Below, in pieces: positions 1-6,328 of a stretch of DNA of 7,116 nucleotides (position 1 is the stretch's first letter; the number at the start of each line of letters is the position of its first letter). The DNA is from Boseongicola sp. SB0662_bin_57. GTDB lineage: Bacteria; Pseudomonadota; Alphaproteobacteria; Rhodobacterales; Rhodobacteraceae. The DNA lies in NCBI GenBank assembly GCA_009839535.1, contig VXPN01000134.1, positions 1,715 through 8,830 of the forward strand, read 5' to 3'. The position numbers and the translations under genes were made by a program. The notes beneath the pieces are model-generated. The model was not told where the DNA came from. It saw nothing but the letters and a program-made list of their open reading frames with translations, and ran no database searches.

Positions 1-593
1 CGCGCGAGCTTGGCTTCCGGCATGTTCGTCATCCCGATCACGTCGCACCCCCAGCGCTCCCGGTACATGACCGATTCGGCAAGCGTCGAGAATTGCGGGC
101 CCTCCATCGCCAGATACGTGCCGCCGCGGTGCACCTTGGCACCGACCGCCTCCGCGGCTTCGGCCGCCACAGCTCCCAGTCGCGCGCAGGTCGGATGCGC
201 CACGCTCACATGGGCGACGCAGCCTTCGCCAAAGAAACTCTTTTCGCGCGCGAACGTCCGATCAATGAACTGGTCAACGATCACGAATTCGCCTGGCGCC
301 ATGTCTTCCCGGAACGAGCCGCAGGCTGACACGCTGACGACATCCGTCACGCCAAGGCGTTTCAACGCATCAATGTTTGCCCTGTAGGGCACGGTCGTGG
401 GCGAATGAATGTGGCCCCTCCCGTGCCGGGGCAGAAACGCCATTCTGACGCCTTCCAACGACCCAGTCAGTATCCGGTCGGACGGCATTCCCCACGGACT
501 CTCGATCAAGATCCACTCGGCATCTTCGAGATCCTCGATCTCATAGATCCCGCTGCCGCCGATCACGCCGATCACTGTTGCACCTTCACCCAT
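1..593 (-). CDS. mtnP: 5'-methylthioadenosine phosphorylase (MtnP/MTAP), C-terminus outside the window
   Basis: The enzyme splits 5'-methylthioadenosine with phosphate into adenine and methylthioribose-1-phosphate. This is the entry step of the methionine salvage pathway, in the cytoplasm. The first 197 residues are visible, against roughly 280-300 for the family. They include the N-terminal GVIGGSGIY phosphate loop (9-17), the RHGRGH segment (56-61) followed by YRANIDALKRLGV (70-82), SACGS (89-93), VIVDQFIDRT (104-113, nearly identical to human MTAP), MEGPQFST (163-170) and GMTNMPEAKLA (187-197). The chosen ATG at 593 places the phosphate loop at the usual distance from the start and has a GGGGA ribosome site (600-604) 6 bases upstream. 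The frame stays open to an ATG at 689, which would add 32 residues with a hydrophobic run, but that ATG has no Shine-Dalgarno. The residues that separate adenosine-type from inosine-type (methylthioinosine) phosphorylases lie past the window edge, so the exact base specificity is open. Confidence 0.92.
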   Translation of the reverse strand, partial: MGEGATVIGVIGGSGIYEIEDLEDAEWILIESPWGMPSDRILTGSLEGVRMAFLPRHGRGHIHSPTTVPYRANIDALKRLGVTDVVSVSACGSFREDMAPGEFVIVDQFIDRTFAREKSFFGEGCVAHVSVAHPTCARLGAVAAEAAEAVGAKVHRGGTYLAMEGPQFSTLAESVMYRERWGCDVIGMTNMPEAKLA

Positions 594-831
594 GGCATTT
601 CCCCAGATGTGCGGAGCGACGGTAGAAGACACCGACGCGGACAGCAACGCCCAACAGATGAATGCCCCTAGATCGTCCCGCGAAACCATCCGGGGCAAGG
701 AAGTCTGTGCAGGCTGAATGCCTCGACAGCCAAACGCCCCCCGAGCAAGTCCGGAGTCAAGCGAGTCGCCGACGAAGAAGCATGCCGCCCGAGGGTTGAT
801 TCGATCCGATTCCAAGGGCAGGGTCCTGATC

Positions 832-1179
832 ATGACGGTCCAGTACCCGGTTCCCTTCCAAAAGTCCCGGCATGTGCCCGAACGCGTGGCATTCGATCGC
901 CGCGAACTGATGGCCATCCTGAACGTCTACGGCCGCATGGTCGCCGCAGGAGAATGGCGCGACTACGGCATGTCCTTCCTGCAGGACATCGCGATCTTCT
1001 CTATCTTTCGCCAAACCGTGGAGCATCCGATCTACCGGATTGAGAAGCGGCCCAGGCTCCGGGAGAGGCACGGCATGTACTCCGTTGTCGGCATGGATGG
1101 CCGCATCCTGAAACGCGGCCATGACCTGAAGAGCGTCCTGCGCGTCCTTGAGCGGAAGCTCATCCGCATCGTCGAGTAG
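832..1179 (+). CDS. DUF2794 family protein (115 aa, function unknown)
   Basis: I recognise this as the small DUF2794 family, conserved across Alphaproteobacteria and without a known function. The diagnostic run goes from VAFDRREL through ILNVYGRMVAAGEWRDYGM, FSIFRQ, PIYRIEKRP, GMYSVVGMDGRILKRGHDL and VLRVLERKL, with many arginines and lysines and no membrane segment or signal peptide. The frame is open from an ATG at 718. The first 38 residues of that version are low-complexity and unlike the family, while the ATG at 832 starts directly before the conserved part and has AGGG (820-823) 8 bases upstream, so I use 832. The gene stands alone: mtnP is divergent upstream, and the nlpC-type gene converges on it with only 10 bases between the stop codons. 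The basic character and small size would fit nucleic-acid or ribosome contact, but that is only a guess. Confidence 0.85.
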   Translation: MTVQYPVPFQKSRHVPERVAFDRRELMAILNVYGRMVAAGEWRDYGMSFLQDIAIFSIFRQTVEHPIYRIEKRPRLRERHGMYSVVGMDGRILKRGHDLKSVLRVLERKLIRIVE

Positions 1180-1189
1180 CCCGCTTCCG

Positions 1190-2050
1190 TCACGGGCCAT
1201 GCCACAGCCGCGTAACGCGCGTCGGTCGCAGTCGCGAGGTCACCGACCCCGTGTCTGTTGCCGCAATCCGGGCCGCCGCGGTCTCTGTCGGCTCCTCGAC
1301 GACCGACATGTGGTGGGCGTTTGCATGGATGAGCGTGCCCTCGCCGCCGGCGATCGCGACGTGACCATTCCAGAACACAAGGTCTCCGGCGTTCAGGGCA
1401 TCGGTTGCCGAAAGGCGCTCTCCAGGCATGGCCTCCTGAAGATCGCTGTCCGGCGGGCACTCAAGGCCCGCCGCGTGGAACGCCGCCTGCACCAGTCCGG
1501 AGCAATCGATTCCGAAGCCGGAGTTCCCGGCCCAGACATAGGGCGTTCCCAGCATGACCCGCGCCCAGCCAACGACGTCCCCGTCTCCCGAATCGAGCTC
1601 CGCCAGGTGCGCGGCAGGCACGTACATGCGATCCCTTGAGGTGATCCTGCACCATGCGCCGGACCGTTCCGTCACCCGGACCTCGGAGTTCAGGTGCAGG
1701 TCCCGCACGGGCAAGGCCTGGATGCTCGCATTCGCCAGCGCGAACGTGGAGCGAACCGCGACCCTGTGCGTCGGACGGAAGGCCCTGTCCAGGCATGCCG
1801 ACTCGACATGACCGACATACCCGTCCTTCGAGGAGTATCCGAAACTCCAGCCGCCTTCCCTATCGAGTTCGACAAACCTGTCGCCGAAAGTCAGCTGACG
1901 AACGGCTCGGCCCCCGGGCGAATGAAGCAGCCAAGCAGTTTCGGCGAGGCTGTACACCTTTCCGTCCGTGAAGAGGTCCGCGTCAACAATGCCCTTCAGG
2001 TCGCGCCTCGCCACGCGTCCGTTTGCCGCCAGGAATCTCCTGTCGCTCAT
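1190..2050 (-). CDS. NlpC/P60 family cysteine peptidase with N-terminal SH3-like domains (286 aa)
   Basis: Family members hydrolyse peptide bonds in murein peptides, typically between D-glutamate and the diamino acid. Residues about 20-150 form a bacterial SH3-like region, with repeated strand patterns such as RQLTFGDRFVELDREGGWSFGY and VRVTERSGAWCRI. Residues about 158-255 are the NlpC/P60 domain, with catalytic Cys183 in IDCSGL, His230 in DLVFWNGH and a third polar residue His242 in LIHANAHH. The spacings match the YkfC-type dipeptidyl-peptidase VI layout. There is no signal peptide or membrane segment, so a cytoplasmic role on imported peptides is likelier than wall remodelling. The start ATG overlaps the stop of the upstream aminopeptidase as ATGA, with GGAGA (2058-2062) 7 bases upstream, so the two are probably translationally coupled. 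The frame extends further upstream to 2305, but that part lies within the aminopeptidase gene. Confidence 0.92.
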   Translation of the reverse strand: MSDRRFLAANGRVARRDLKGIVDADLFTDGKVYSLAETAWLLHSPGGRAVRQLTFGDRFVELDREGGWSFGYSSKDGYVGHVESACLDRAFRPTHRVAVRSTFALANASIQALPVRDLHLNSEVRVTERSGAWCRITSRDRMYVPAAHLAELDSGDGDVVGWARVMLGTPYVWAGNSGFGIDCSGLVQAAFHAAGLECPPDSDLQEAMPGERLSATDALNAGDLVFWNGHVAIAGGEGTLIHANAHHMSVVEEPTETAAARIAATDTGSVTSRLRPTRVTRLWHGP

Positions 2051-3429
2051 TCGAGCATCTCCGGCAACGCCCTGTAGAGTGCACGGATGCCCTGCCCGGC
2101 TCCACCCTTGGGACGGCCTGGCGCAGATTCCCGAGTCCATCCGAAGATGTCGAAGTGCATGTAGCGCGGCGTAGCCGTGACGAAACGTCGAAGGAACAGT
2201 GCGGCCGTGATCGATCCCGCGAAACCGCCCTTCGGCGCATTGTCCAGATCCGCGATTCCCGGCTCGATCATCCTCTCGTACGGCTCCCAGAAAGGAAGTC
2301 TCCAAACCGGATCCCGAACCGAAACTGCCGCCGCCTCCAGGACGGCCGCATCGCCGTCATCGGTTGCGTAGAATGGCGCGAGGTCCGTGCCCACCGCAAC
2401 CCTGGCCGCCCCTGTCAGGGTGGCCATCGAAACGATCAGGTCGGGTTCGCCCTCGTCGGCCAGGGCCAGCGCGTCGGCAAGCACGAGCCGGCCCTCGGCA
2501 TCCGTGTTGTTGATCTCGACCGTGAGACCCTTTCGCGAGGTCAGGATGTCGCCTGGACGGAACGCCTCGCCGGAGATGGAGTTCTCGACCGCCGGAATCA
2601 GGACGCGCAGCCGGCAATTCGCCCCGCCGTCCAGCAACATGTGGGCGAGACCCAGCACGTTGGCGGCTCCGCCCATGTCCTTCTTCATCAATTGCATGGA
2701 CGTGCCGGGCTTGATGTTGAGCCCGCCGGTATCGAAGCATACGCCCTTGCCAACCAGTGCAAGGGACGGACCGCTGCCACCCCATGACATGTCAATCAGC
2801 CTCGGCTCCCTGGAACTGGCCCGCCCCACTGCGTGGATCATCGGAAGGTTCCGCTCCGACAGCGCGGCACCGGTCGTGACTTCAACGGTCATTCCATGGG
2901 TCCTCGCAAGATCGCGCGCCGCCGCCTCGAGCTCGTCCGGTCCCATATGCGAGGCGGGCGTGTTGATCAGGTCGCGTGCCAGCGCCTCGCCGCGCGCGAC
3001 CCGCTCCAGCATTGCCGCATCAACGCCTTCAGGCGCCAGGAACATGGCCAATGGCCTTGAATCCGGGACGAACCTGTCGAACCGGTAGCCTGCGAGCAGC
3101 AAGCCAAGCGCGGCCTCGGCAAGCTCGTCGCCCTCCAGGCCGCACTCAAGCCGCCAGACGCCCTCGGGCAGTTTCCCGCGCAGTCCCGCGGCCAGGAACC
3201 GGTCCCGTGCGCGGTCCTTCCCGCTTCCAAGGCCGCCGACGGCGCCGCCCAAGCCACCCTTGCCTGGCAAGGGGAGGACTTCTCCGGCACGGGCCTTGAA
3301 GCCCGCTGCGCCGACCCAGTCTCGCGTCGCCTCGTCTTGCGCCGCGATCCAGTCAGCGAGCCCTTCCTCCTTCACCAGAAACAGCGGCCTCGCCGCAGAT
3401 GCGTCCGTCGAAAATGCGAGCACTGTCAA
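2047..3429 (-). CDS. M17 family leucyl aminopeptidase (about 460 aa)
   Basis: A cytosolic di-metal aminopeptidase that removes N-terminal residues from peptides. Numbering from a TTG start at 3429, the C-terminal catalytic domain shows ALVGKGVCFDTGGLNIKP (metal-binding Lys228 and Asp233, catalytic Lys240), KKDMGGAANV (Asp251) and the family signature NTDAEGRLVLADAL (Asp310, Glu312, catalytic Arg314). MATLTGAARVAVG and the closing HFDIFGW segment follow. Residues about 1-160 are the variable N-terminal domain. The frame is open to an ATG at 3555 (502 aa) and has another ATG at 3486. I prefer TTG 3429, or GTG 3423, for three reasons: a run of six Gs followed by AAG lies 7 bases before the TTG; a sigma70-like promoter lies just upstream, so that the ATG at 3486 is part of its -35 box; and the extra N-terminal residues look unlike the family. 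It is the first gene of a two-gene operon with the NlpC/P60 peptidase. Confidence 0.93.
   Translation of the reverse strand: MTVLAFSTDASAARPLFLVKEEGLADWIAAQDEATRDWVGAAGFKARAGEVLPLPGKGGLGGAVGGLGSGKDRARDRFLAAGLRGKLPEGVWRLECGLEGDELAEAALGLLLAGYRFDRFVPDSRPLAMFLAPEGVDAAMLERVARGEALARDLINTPASHMGPDELEAAARDLARTHGMTVEVTTGAALSERNLPMIHAVGRASSREPRLIDMSWGGSGPSLALVGKGVCFDTGGLNIKPGTSMQLMKKDMGGAANVLGLAHMLLDGGANCRLRVLIPAVENSISGEAFRPGDILTSRKGLTVEINNTDAEGRLVLADALALADEGEPDLIVSMATLTGAARVAVGTDLAPFYATDDGDAAVLEAAAVSVRDPVWRLPFWEPYERMIEPGIADLDNAPKGGFAGSITAALFLRRFVTATPRYMHFDIFGWTRESAPGRPKGGAGQGIRALYRALPEMLE
2058..2062 (-). promoter_or_regulatory. Ribosome binding site of the NlpC/P60 gene
   Basis: GGAGA on the minus strand, inside the end of the aminopeptidase gene and 7 bases before the ATG at 2050. 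Together with the ATGA overlap it fixes the start of the peptidase gene and supports coupled translation. Confidence 0.7.
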
Positions 3430-3433
3430 TGCA

Positions 3434-3442
3434 CTTCCCCCC
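3434..3442 (-). promoter_or_regulatory. Ribosome binding site of the aminopeptidase gene
   Basis: The minus strand reads GGGGGGAAG here. The G-run ends 7 bases before a TTG at 3429 and 13 bases before a GTG at 3423; its GGAAG part lies 10 bases before that GTG. It supports a start at one of these two codons rather than at the upstream ATGs, which lack such a site. Confidence 0.5.
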
Positions 3443-3457
3443 GGCAGGTTTCGGCAA

Positions 3458-3486
3458 ATCCTATGCCAATCGGCAACACGTGTCAT
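3458..3486 (-). promoter_or_regulatory. Putative sigma70-type promoter for the aminopeptidase-NlpC/P60 operon
   Basis: On the minus strand, ATGACA (3486-3481, 5 of 6 to TTGACA) and TAGGAT (3463-3458, 4 of 6 to TATAAT) are separated by exactly 17 bases. Transcription would begin near 3451, giving a leader of about 20 bases that contains the G-rich ribosome site and leads to the start at 3429. A 9-base inverted repeat, 3448-3456 and 3502-3510, brackets the promoter. The match is seen in the sequence; promoter activity is inferred. Confidence 0.5.
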
Positions 3487-3659
3487 TCCCGCAGCACGAC
3501 CTGCCGAAACGGGTTGCGTCCCGAACCGGACCGACGCCTGTTCACGATGCGTCAAGACGTCTTGCAGGCGCCCCTTTTCCTTGATCGGCCGCCAGTGTTA
3601 CTGCTTGCACGAAAACACGCTGTCAATCGAAGGCCATGCCTGCAAAGCCCCGAATCGGG

Positions 3660-3664
3660 AAGGA
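3660..3664 (+). promoter_or_regulatory. Ribosome binding site of the carbonic anhydrase gene
   Basis: AAGGA within GGGAAGGAAG, 5 bases before the ATG at 3670. It decides this start against the upstream in-frame codons back to 3337. Confidence 0.65.
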
Positions 3665-3669
3665 AGCCC

Positions 3670-4320
3670 ATGGAACACGCCCGCGCGCTGCCAAGCCACT
3701 TGGTCGAACGGTACAAAGGCTGGAAGTCATCGACATTTGCGGAAAGCCGGGCCCGGTACGAGCATCTTGCGAACGAGGGCCAGAAACCGTCGGCAATGGT
3801 GATTTCATGCTGCGACAGCCGGGTCCAGGTCACTTCGGTCTTCAACGCCGGTCCCGGCGAGTTCTTCATGCATCGCAACATTGCGAACCTTGTCCCGCCC
3901 TGCACGCCGGACGGGAACATGCACGGCACGTCCGCAGCCATCGAATATGCAGTGACGGCACTCAAGGTCGAGCACCTGATCGTGGTTGGGCATTCAAGCT
4001 GTGGCGGAGTCGCGGGTTGTCATGCCATGTGCTCCGGCCAGGCCCCTGAACTTGAAGACAAGTCGAGTTTCGTCGGGCGCTGGGTGGAGATCCTTCGCCC
4101 GGGCTATGAGCGTGTCGCTGCCCGAAAGGACGAAACCGACCCGATCCGGGCCCTCGAACATGAAGCCGTCGTGGTCTCGCTCGAGAACCTCATGACCTAT
4201 CCGTTTGTCGAGGAAGCGGTTGCTGCGCGGACGCTGTCACTCCACGGCCTCTGGGTGAACATCGGGAGCGGTGACCTGCTGCAGTACATGCCGGAAACCG
4301 GTGAATTCGGGCCGGTCTGA
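3670..4320 (+). CDS. Beta-class carbonic anhydrase (216 aa)
   Basis: A zinc enzyme that interconverts CO2 and bicarbonate in the cytoplasm, supplying bicarbonate to carboxylases. The beta-class signatures are complete: SCCDSRV gives zinc ligand Cys47 and the Asp49-Arg51 dyad, and GHSSCGG gives ligands His108 and Cys111. Between them are FMHRNIANLVPP (66-77) and GTSAAIEYAVTALKVEHLIVVGH (86-108), and LHGLWVNIGSGDL (191-203) closes the fold. The length is normal for the class. The frame is open upstream to 3337, but the ATG at 3670 has AAGGA (3660-3664) 5 bases before it and places the first helix correctly, so it is chosen. The gene is divergent from the aminopeptidase operon and convergent with asd, and so is probably transcribed alone. 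A stable hairpin follows 22 bases after its stop. Confidence 0.95.
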   Translation: MEHARALPSHLVERYKGWKSSTFAESRARYEHLANEGQKPSAMVISCCDSRVQVTSVFNAGPGEFFMHRNIANLVPPCTPDGNMHGTSAAIEYAVTALKVEHLIVVGHSSCGGVAGCHAMCSGQAPELEDKSSFVGRWVEILRPGYERVAARKDETDPIRALEHEAVVVSLENLMTYPFVEEAVAARTLSLHGLWVNIGSGDLLQYMPETGEFGPV

Positions 4321-4342
4321 CCATGCCTGCGCCACGAGCTGG

Positions 4343-4364
4343 GCTCGGACGAAGAGGTCCGGGC
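4343..4364 (+). terminator. Hairpin after the carbonic anhydrase gene, possible terminator
   Basis: GCTCGGAC and GTCCGGGC pair into an 8-base stem with one U-G wobble (in the plus-strand RNA) around a six-base loop, GAAGAG. It lies 22 bases after the carbonic anhydrase stop, in the 134-base convergent gap before asd. No T-tract follows, so it is not a canonical intrinsic terminator; it could block 3'-exonucleases after Rho-dependent termination. On the minus strand the wobble becomes an A-C mismatch, so it suits the plus transcript better. Confidence 0.35.
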
Positions 4365-4454
4365 ACGGCTCATGGCAAAGCATGAACAGGCTCTCTCGCC
4401 ATCTGGGCGGATCCGGCAGGCGACCTGGATTGGCGCAGCACAACCGACGGTCGT

Positions 4455-5492
4455 TCACGCGACCGCTTCGTCCGCCTTCTGAAGCACCCGGTTTCCCAGG
4501 AGTTCGGCGATCTGAACCGCGTTCAGCGCCGCGCCCTTCCTCAGGTTGTCCGAGACGCACCAGAAGTTCAGGCCGTTCTCCACCGTCGAGTCCTGGCGGA
4601 TCCTGCTGATGAAAGTGGCGAAGTCTCCGACACACTCGACCGGTGTCGCGTAGCCGCCGTCCTCGCGCTTGTCGACGACGATGACGCCGGGGCTTTCGCG
4701 CAGGATTGCGCGTGCCTCGTCTTCGTCCAGGAATTCCTCGGTCTCAACATTGACTGCCTCGGAATGACCCACGAATACCGGAACCCGCACGCAGGTTGCC
4801 GTGAGCTTGATCGAGGGATCGACGATCTTCTTCGTCTCGGCGACCATCTTCCATTCTTCCTTGGTCGAACCGTCATTCATGAAGACGTCGATATGCGGAA
4901 TCACGTTGAACGCGATCTGCTTCTGGAACTTCTTCACCTCGACTTCGGACACCGGATTGTAGATCGCCTTGGTCTGATCCCACAGCTCATCCATTCCGTC
5001 CTTTCCGGCCCCGGAAACGGACTGGTAGGTCGAGACGACGACTCGCTTGATCCCTGCACGGTCATGCAGCGGCTTCAGCGCAACCACCATTTGTGCGGTT
5101 GAACAGTTGGGATTGGCAATGATGTTCCTGTTCCTGCAATCCATGATCGCGTCCGGGTTCACTTCCGGAACGACCAGGGGAATGTCCGGGTCGTAACGAT
5201 AGAGGGACGAGTTGTCGATCACGACGCAGCCCGCCTTGGCCGCCCTAGGGGCATATTCCCTGGTCGGGCCGGATCCGATCGCGAAAAGCGCCATGTCGAA
5301 CCCGCCGAAGTCGAAGACGTCCAGATCCTTCGTCTTGAGAGTCTGGTCACCGTAGCTGACTTCGGTGCCGAGCGACCTGCGGCTCGCAAGCGCCACGACC
5401 TCATCGGCGGGGAACTGGCGCTCCGCCAGGATGTTCAGCATTTCGCGGCCCACGTTGCCCGTGGCGCCGACGACTGCGACGCGATAACCCAC
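4455..5492 (-). CDS. asd: Aspartate-semialdehyde dehydrogenase (345 aa)
   Basis: Asd reduces aspartyl-4-phosphate with NADPH to aspartate semialdehyde, the branch point to diaminopimelate and lysine, threonine and methionine. The N-terminal NADP fold starts with VAVVGATGNVGREML (5-19). Catalytic Cys130 lies in ANPNCSTAQM, followed by SVSGAGKDGM (158-167). Substrate-binding Arg236 and catalytic His243 lie in CVRVPVFVGHSEAVNVE. The length matches alphaproteobacterial Asd. The frame extends to a TTG at 5525, but a perfect AGGAGG (5498-5503) sits 5 bases before a GTG at 5492. Starting there gives MGYRVAVVGATG, the usual N-terminus in this class, so I choose GTG 5492. The gene is divergent from rppH and convergent with the carbonic anhydrase, so it is likely a single-gene unit. 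Confidence 0.97.
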   Translation of the reverse strand: MGYRVAVVGATGNVGREMLNILAERQFPADEVVALASRRSLGTEVSYGDQTLKTKDLDVFDFGGFDMALFAIGSGPTREYAPRAAKAGCVVIDNSSLYRYDPDIPLVVPEVNPDAIMDCRNRNIIANPNCSTAQMVVALKPLHDRAGIKRVVVSTYQSVSGAGKDGMDELWDQTKAIYNPVSEVEVKKFQKQIAFNVIPHIDVFMNDGSTKEEWKMVAETKKIVDPSIKLTATCVRVPVFVGHSEAVNVETEEFLDEDEARAILRESPGVIVVDKREDGGYATPVECVGDFATFISRIRQDSTVENGLNFWCVSDNLRKGAALNAVQIAELLGNRVLQKADEAVA

Positions 5493-5497
5493 CTTGG

Positions 5498-5503
5498 CCT
5501 CCT
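5498..5503 (-). promoter_or_regulatory. asd: Perfect Shine-Dalgarno of asd
   Basis: AGGAGG on the minus strand, 5 bases before the GTG at 5492. It would lie inside the coding region if the longer TTG start at 5525 were used, and so argues strongly for the GTG. Confidence 0.8.
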
Positions 5504-5585
5504 GCTTGGCTGGGACGGTGTCCAATATCGCCTGTTCGCGCCAGAGAAAAGAGGGCGAATCGTCCCGCCCCGCATCCGTACAAGC

Positions 5586-5614
5586 ATTGAAGCCGGTCAG
5601 CGCACTGCAGCCAA
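5586..5614 (-). promoter_or_regulatory. asd: Weak sigma70-like promoter candidate upstream of asd
   Basis: On the minus strand TTGGCT (5614-5609) and TTCAAT (5591-5586), each 4 of 6 to consensus, are 17 bases apart. This would give an asd leader of roughly 85-90 bases. In GC-rich DNA a match of this quality can occur by chance; I saw no better candidate in the 224-base divergent region, and none for rppH. Confidence 0.25.
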
Positions 5615-5716
5615 ACCGAAATGCCGGCGGCGTGTGTGCGCCGTTTCCCGCCTGCAGCAGGATACGGCGTCGGTTGCCCTTTGACCTCCCGTCCCTTTCG
5701 AAGCACGTTCTTGGCC

Positions 5717-6196
5717 ATGAACGCCAGCCTTCCCTACCGGCCCTGCGCAGGCGTGACGCTGGCCAACGGCCAAGGCCTCGTCTTCACCGGCGAGCGCGTC
5801 GACACGCCTGGCGCCTGGCAAATGCCTCAGGGCGGCGTGGACAGCGGCGAGACGCCTCGAACAGCGGCGTTTCGCGAGCTTGAGGAGGAGACGGGCGTGT
5901 CGCCGGCCCTGGTCACCCTTGAACGCGAGCATCCGGACTGGATTCTCTACGACCTCCCTGAACACCTTGTCGGCAAGCTGTGGAACGGCCGCTATCGGGG
6001 ACAGAAGCAACGATGGTTCCTGATGCGGTTCCATGGCGCTGACGGCGACATCGACCTGGACCGGGAGCACCGCGAATTCTCACGTTGGCGCTGGTCCACT
6101 CCGGACGAAGTGATCGGAAACATCGTCCCATTCAAGCGAGACGTCTACAAGCAGGTCATCGCGGCGTTCCGCCCGCACCTGTCTGCCTCTCCGTAG
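5717..6196 (+). CDS. rppH: RNA pyrophosphohydrolase RppH (Nudix, 159 aa)
   Basis: RppH removes pyrophosphate from the 5' end of triphosphorylated RNA, which exposes transcripts to RNase E-type decay. The Nudix box is perfect, GX5EX7REUXEEXGU at residues 39-61, beginning right after the WQMPQGG motif (34-40) that marks the RppH/NudH subfamily. Further RppH marks are GQKQRWFLMRF (95-105), FSRWRW (121-126) and the C-terminal IVPFKRDVYKQVIAAF (136-151). The ATG at 5717 gives the usual length and leaves the short N-terminus YRPCAGVTLAN in place. No clear Shine-Dalgarno precedes it. The frame is open to 5621, but that extension has no family similarity. The gene is divergent from asd, and the methyltransferase follows on the same strand after 132 bases. 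Its stop codon lies inside one copy of a direct repeat. Confidence 0.95.
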   Translation: MNASLPYRPCAGVTLANGQGLVFTGERVDTPGAWQMPQGGVDSGETPRTAAFRELEEETGVSPALVTLEREHPDWILYDLPEHLVGKLWNGRYRGQKQRWFLMRFHGADGDIDLDREHREFSRWRWSTPDEVIGNIVPFKRDVYKQVIAAFRPHLSASP

Positions 6197-6211
6197 ATGC
6201 CGAGCTTTCCG
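6192..6211 (+). repeat. Direct repeat copy 1, over the rppH stop codon
   Basis: This copy matches 7000-7019 in 19 of 20 bases, with the exact core GATGCCGAGCTTTCCG at 6196-6211. It covers the TAG of rppH and the first bases of the following gap. Similarity seems to continue weakly for about 15-25 bases if a 2-base gap is allowed. Confidence 0.75.
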
Positions 6212-6328
6212 GCACGGCGCATGATGTCGCCGGGCTTCCGTTTCCCGTCCGGGCCATGTCGGCCGCATCCTGCGTGCCGACCGAGAAACTCGCTTTCCCT
6301 CCCTGGCCCTCGACGATAGACCCGCTGC

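Noticed and set aside
594..689. In-frame N-terminal extension of mtnP from an ATG at 689 with a hydrophobic run resembling a signal sequence.
   Set aside because: Phosphorylases of this family start just before the GGSG loop and are cytosolic, the ATG at 593 has a ribosome site 6 bases upstream, and the one at 689 has none.
718..831. DUF2794 start at ATG 718, adding 38 residues.
   Set aside because: The extra residues are low-complexity and unlike the family; the ATG at 832 has AGGG at a good distance and begins the conserved part.
757..1200. Long minus-strand open frame opposite the DUF2794 gene.
   Set aside because: Antisense shadow common in GC-rich coding DNA; its translation shows no recognisable domain.
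2023..3088. Two long plus-strand open frames (254 and 233 codons) opposite the aminopeptidase gene.
   Set aside because: They overlie the catalytic region of a clear M17 aminopeptidase, and their translations lack any family motif.
3337..3669. Upstream extension of the carbonic anhydrase frame by 111 codons.
   Set aside because: It overlaps the aminopeptidase gene and its promoter, and has no similarity to the beta-class enzyme, which starts at the ATG with AAGGA.
6214..6231. CGGCG-N8-CGCCG hairpin after rppH as a terminator.
   Set aside because: The stem is only 5 bases, with a long loop and no T-tract; such stems are frequent by chance in GC-rich DNA.
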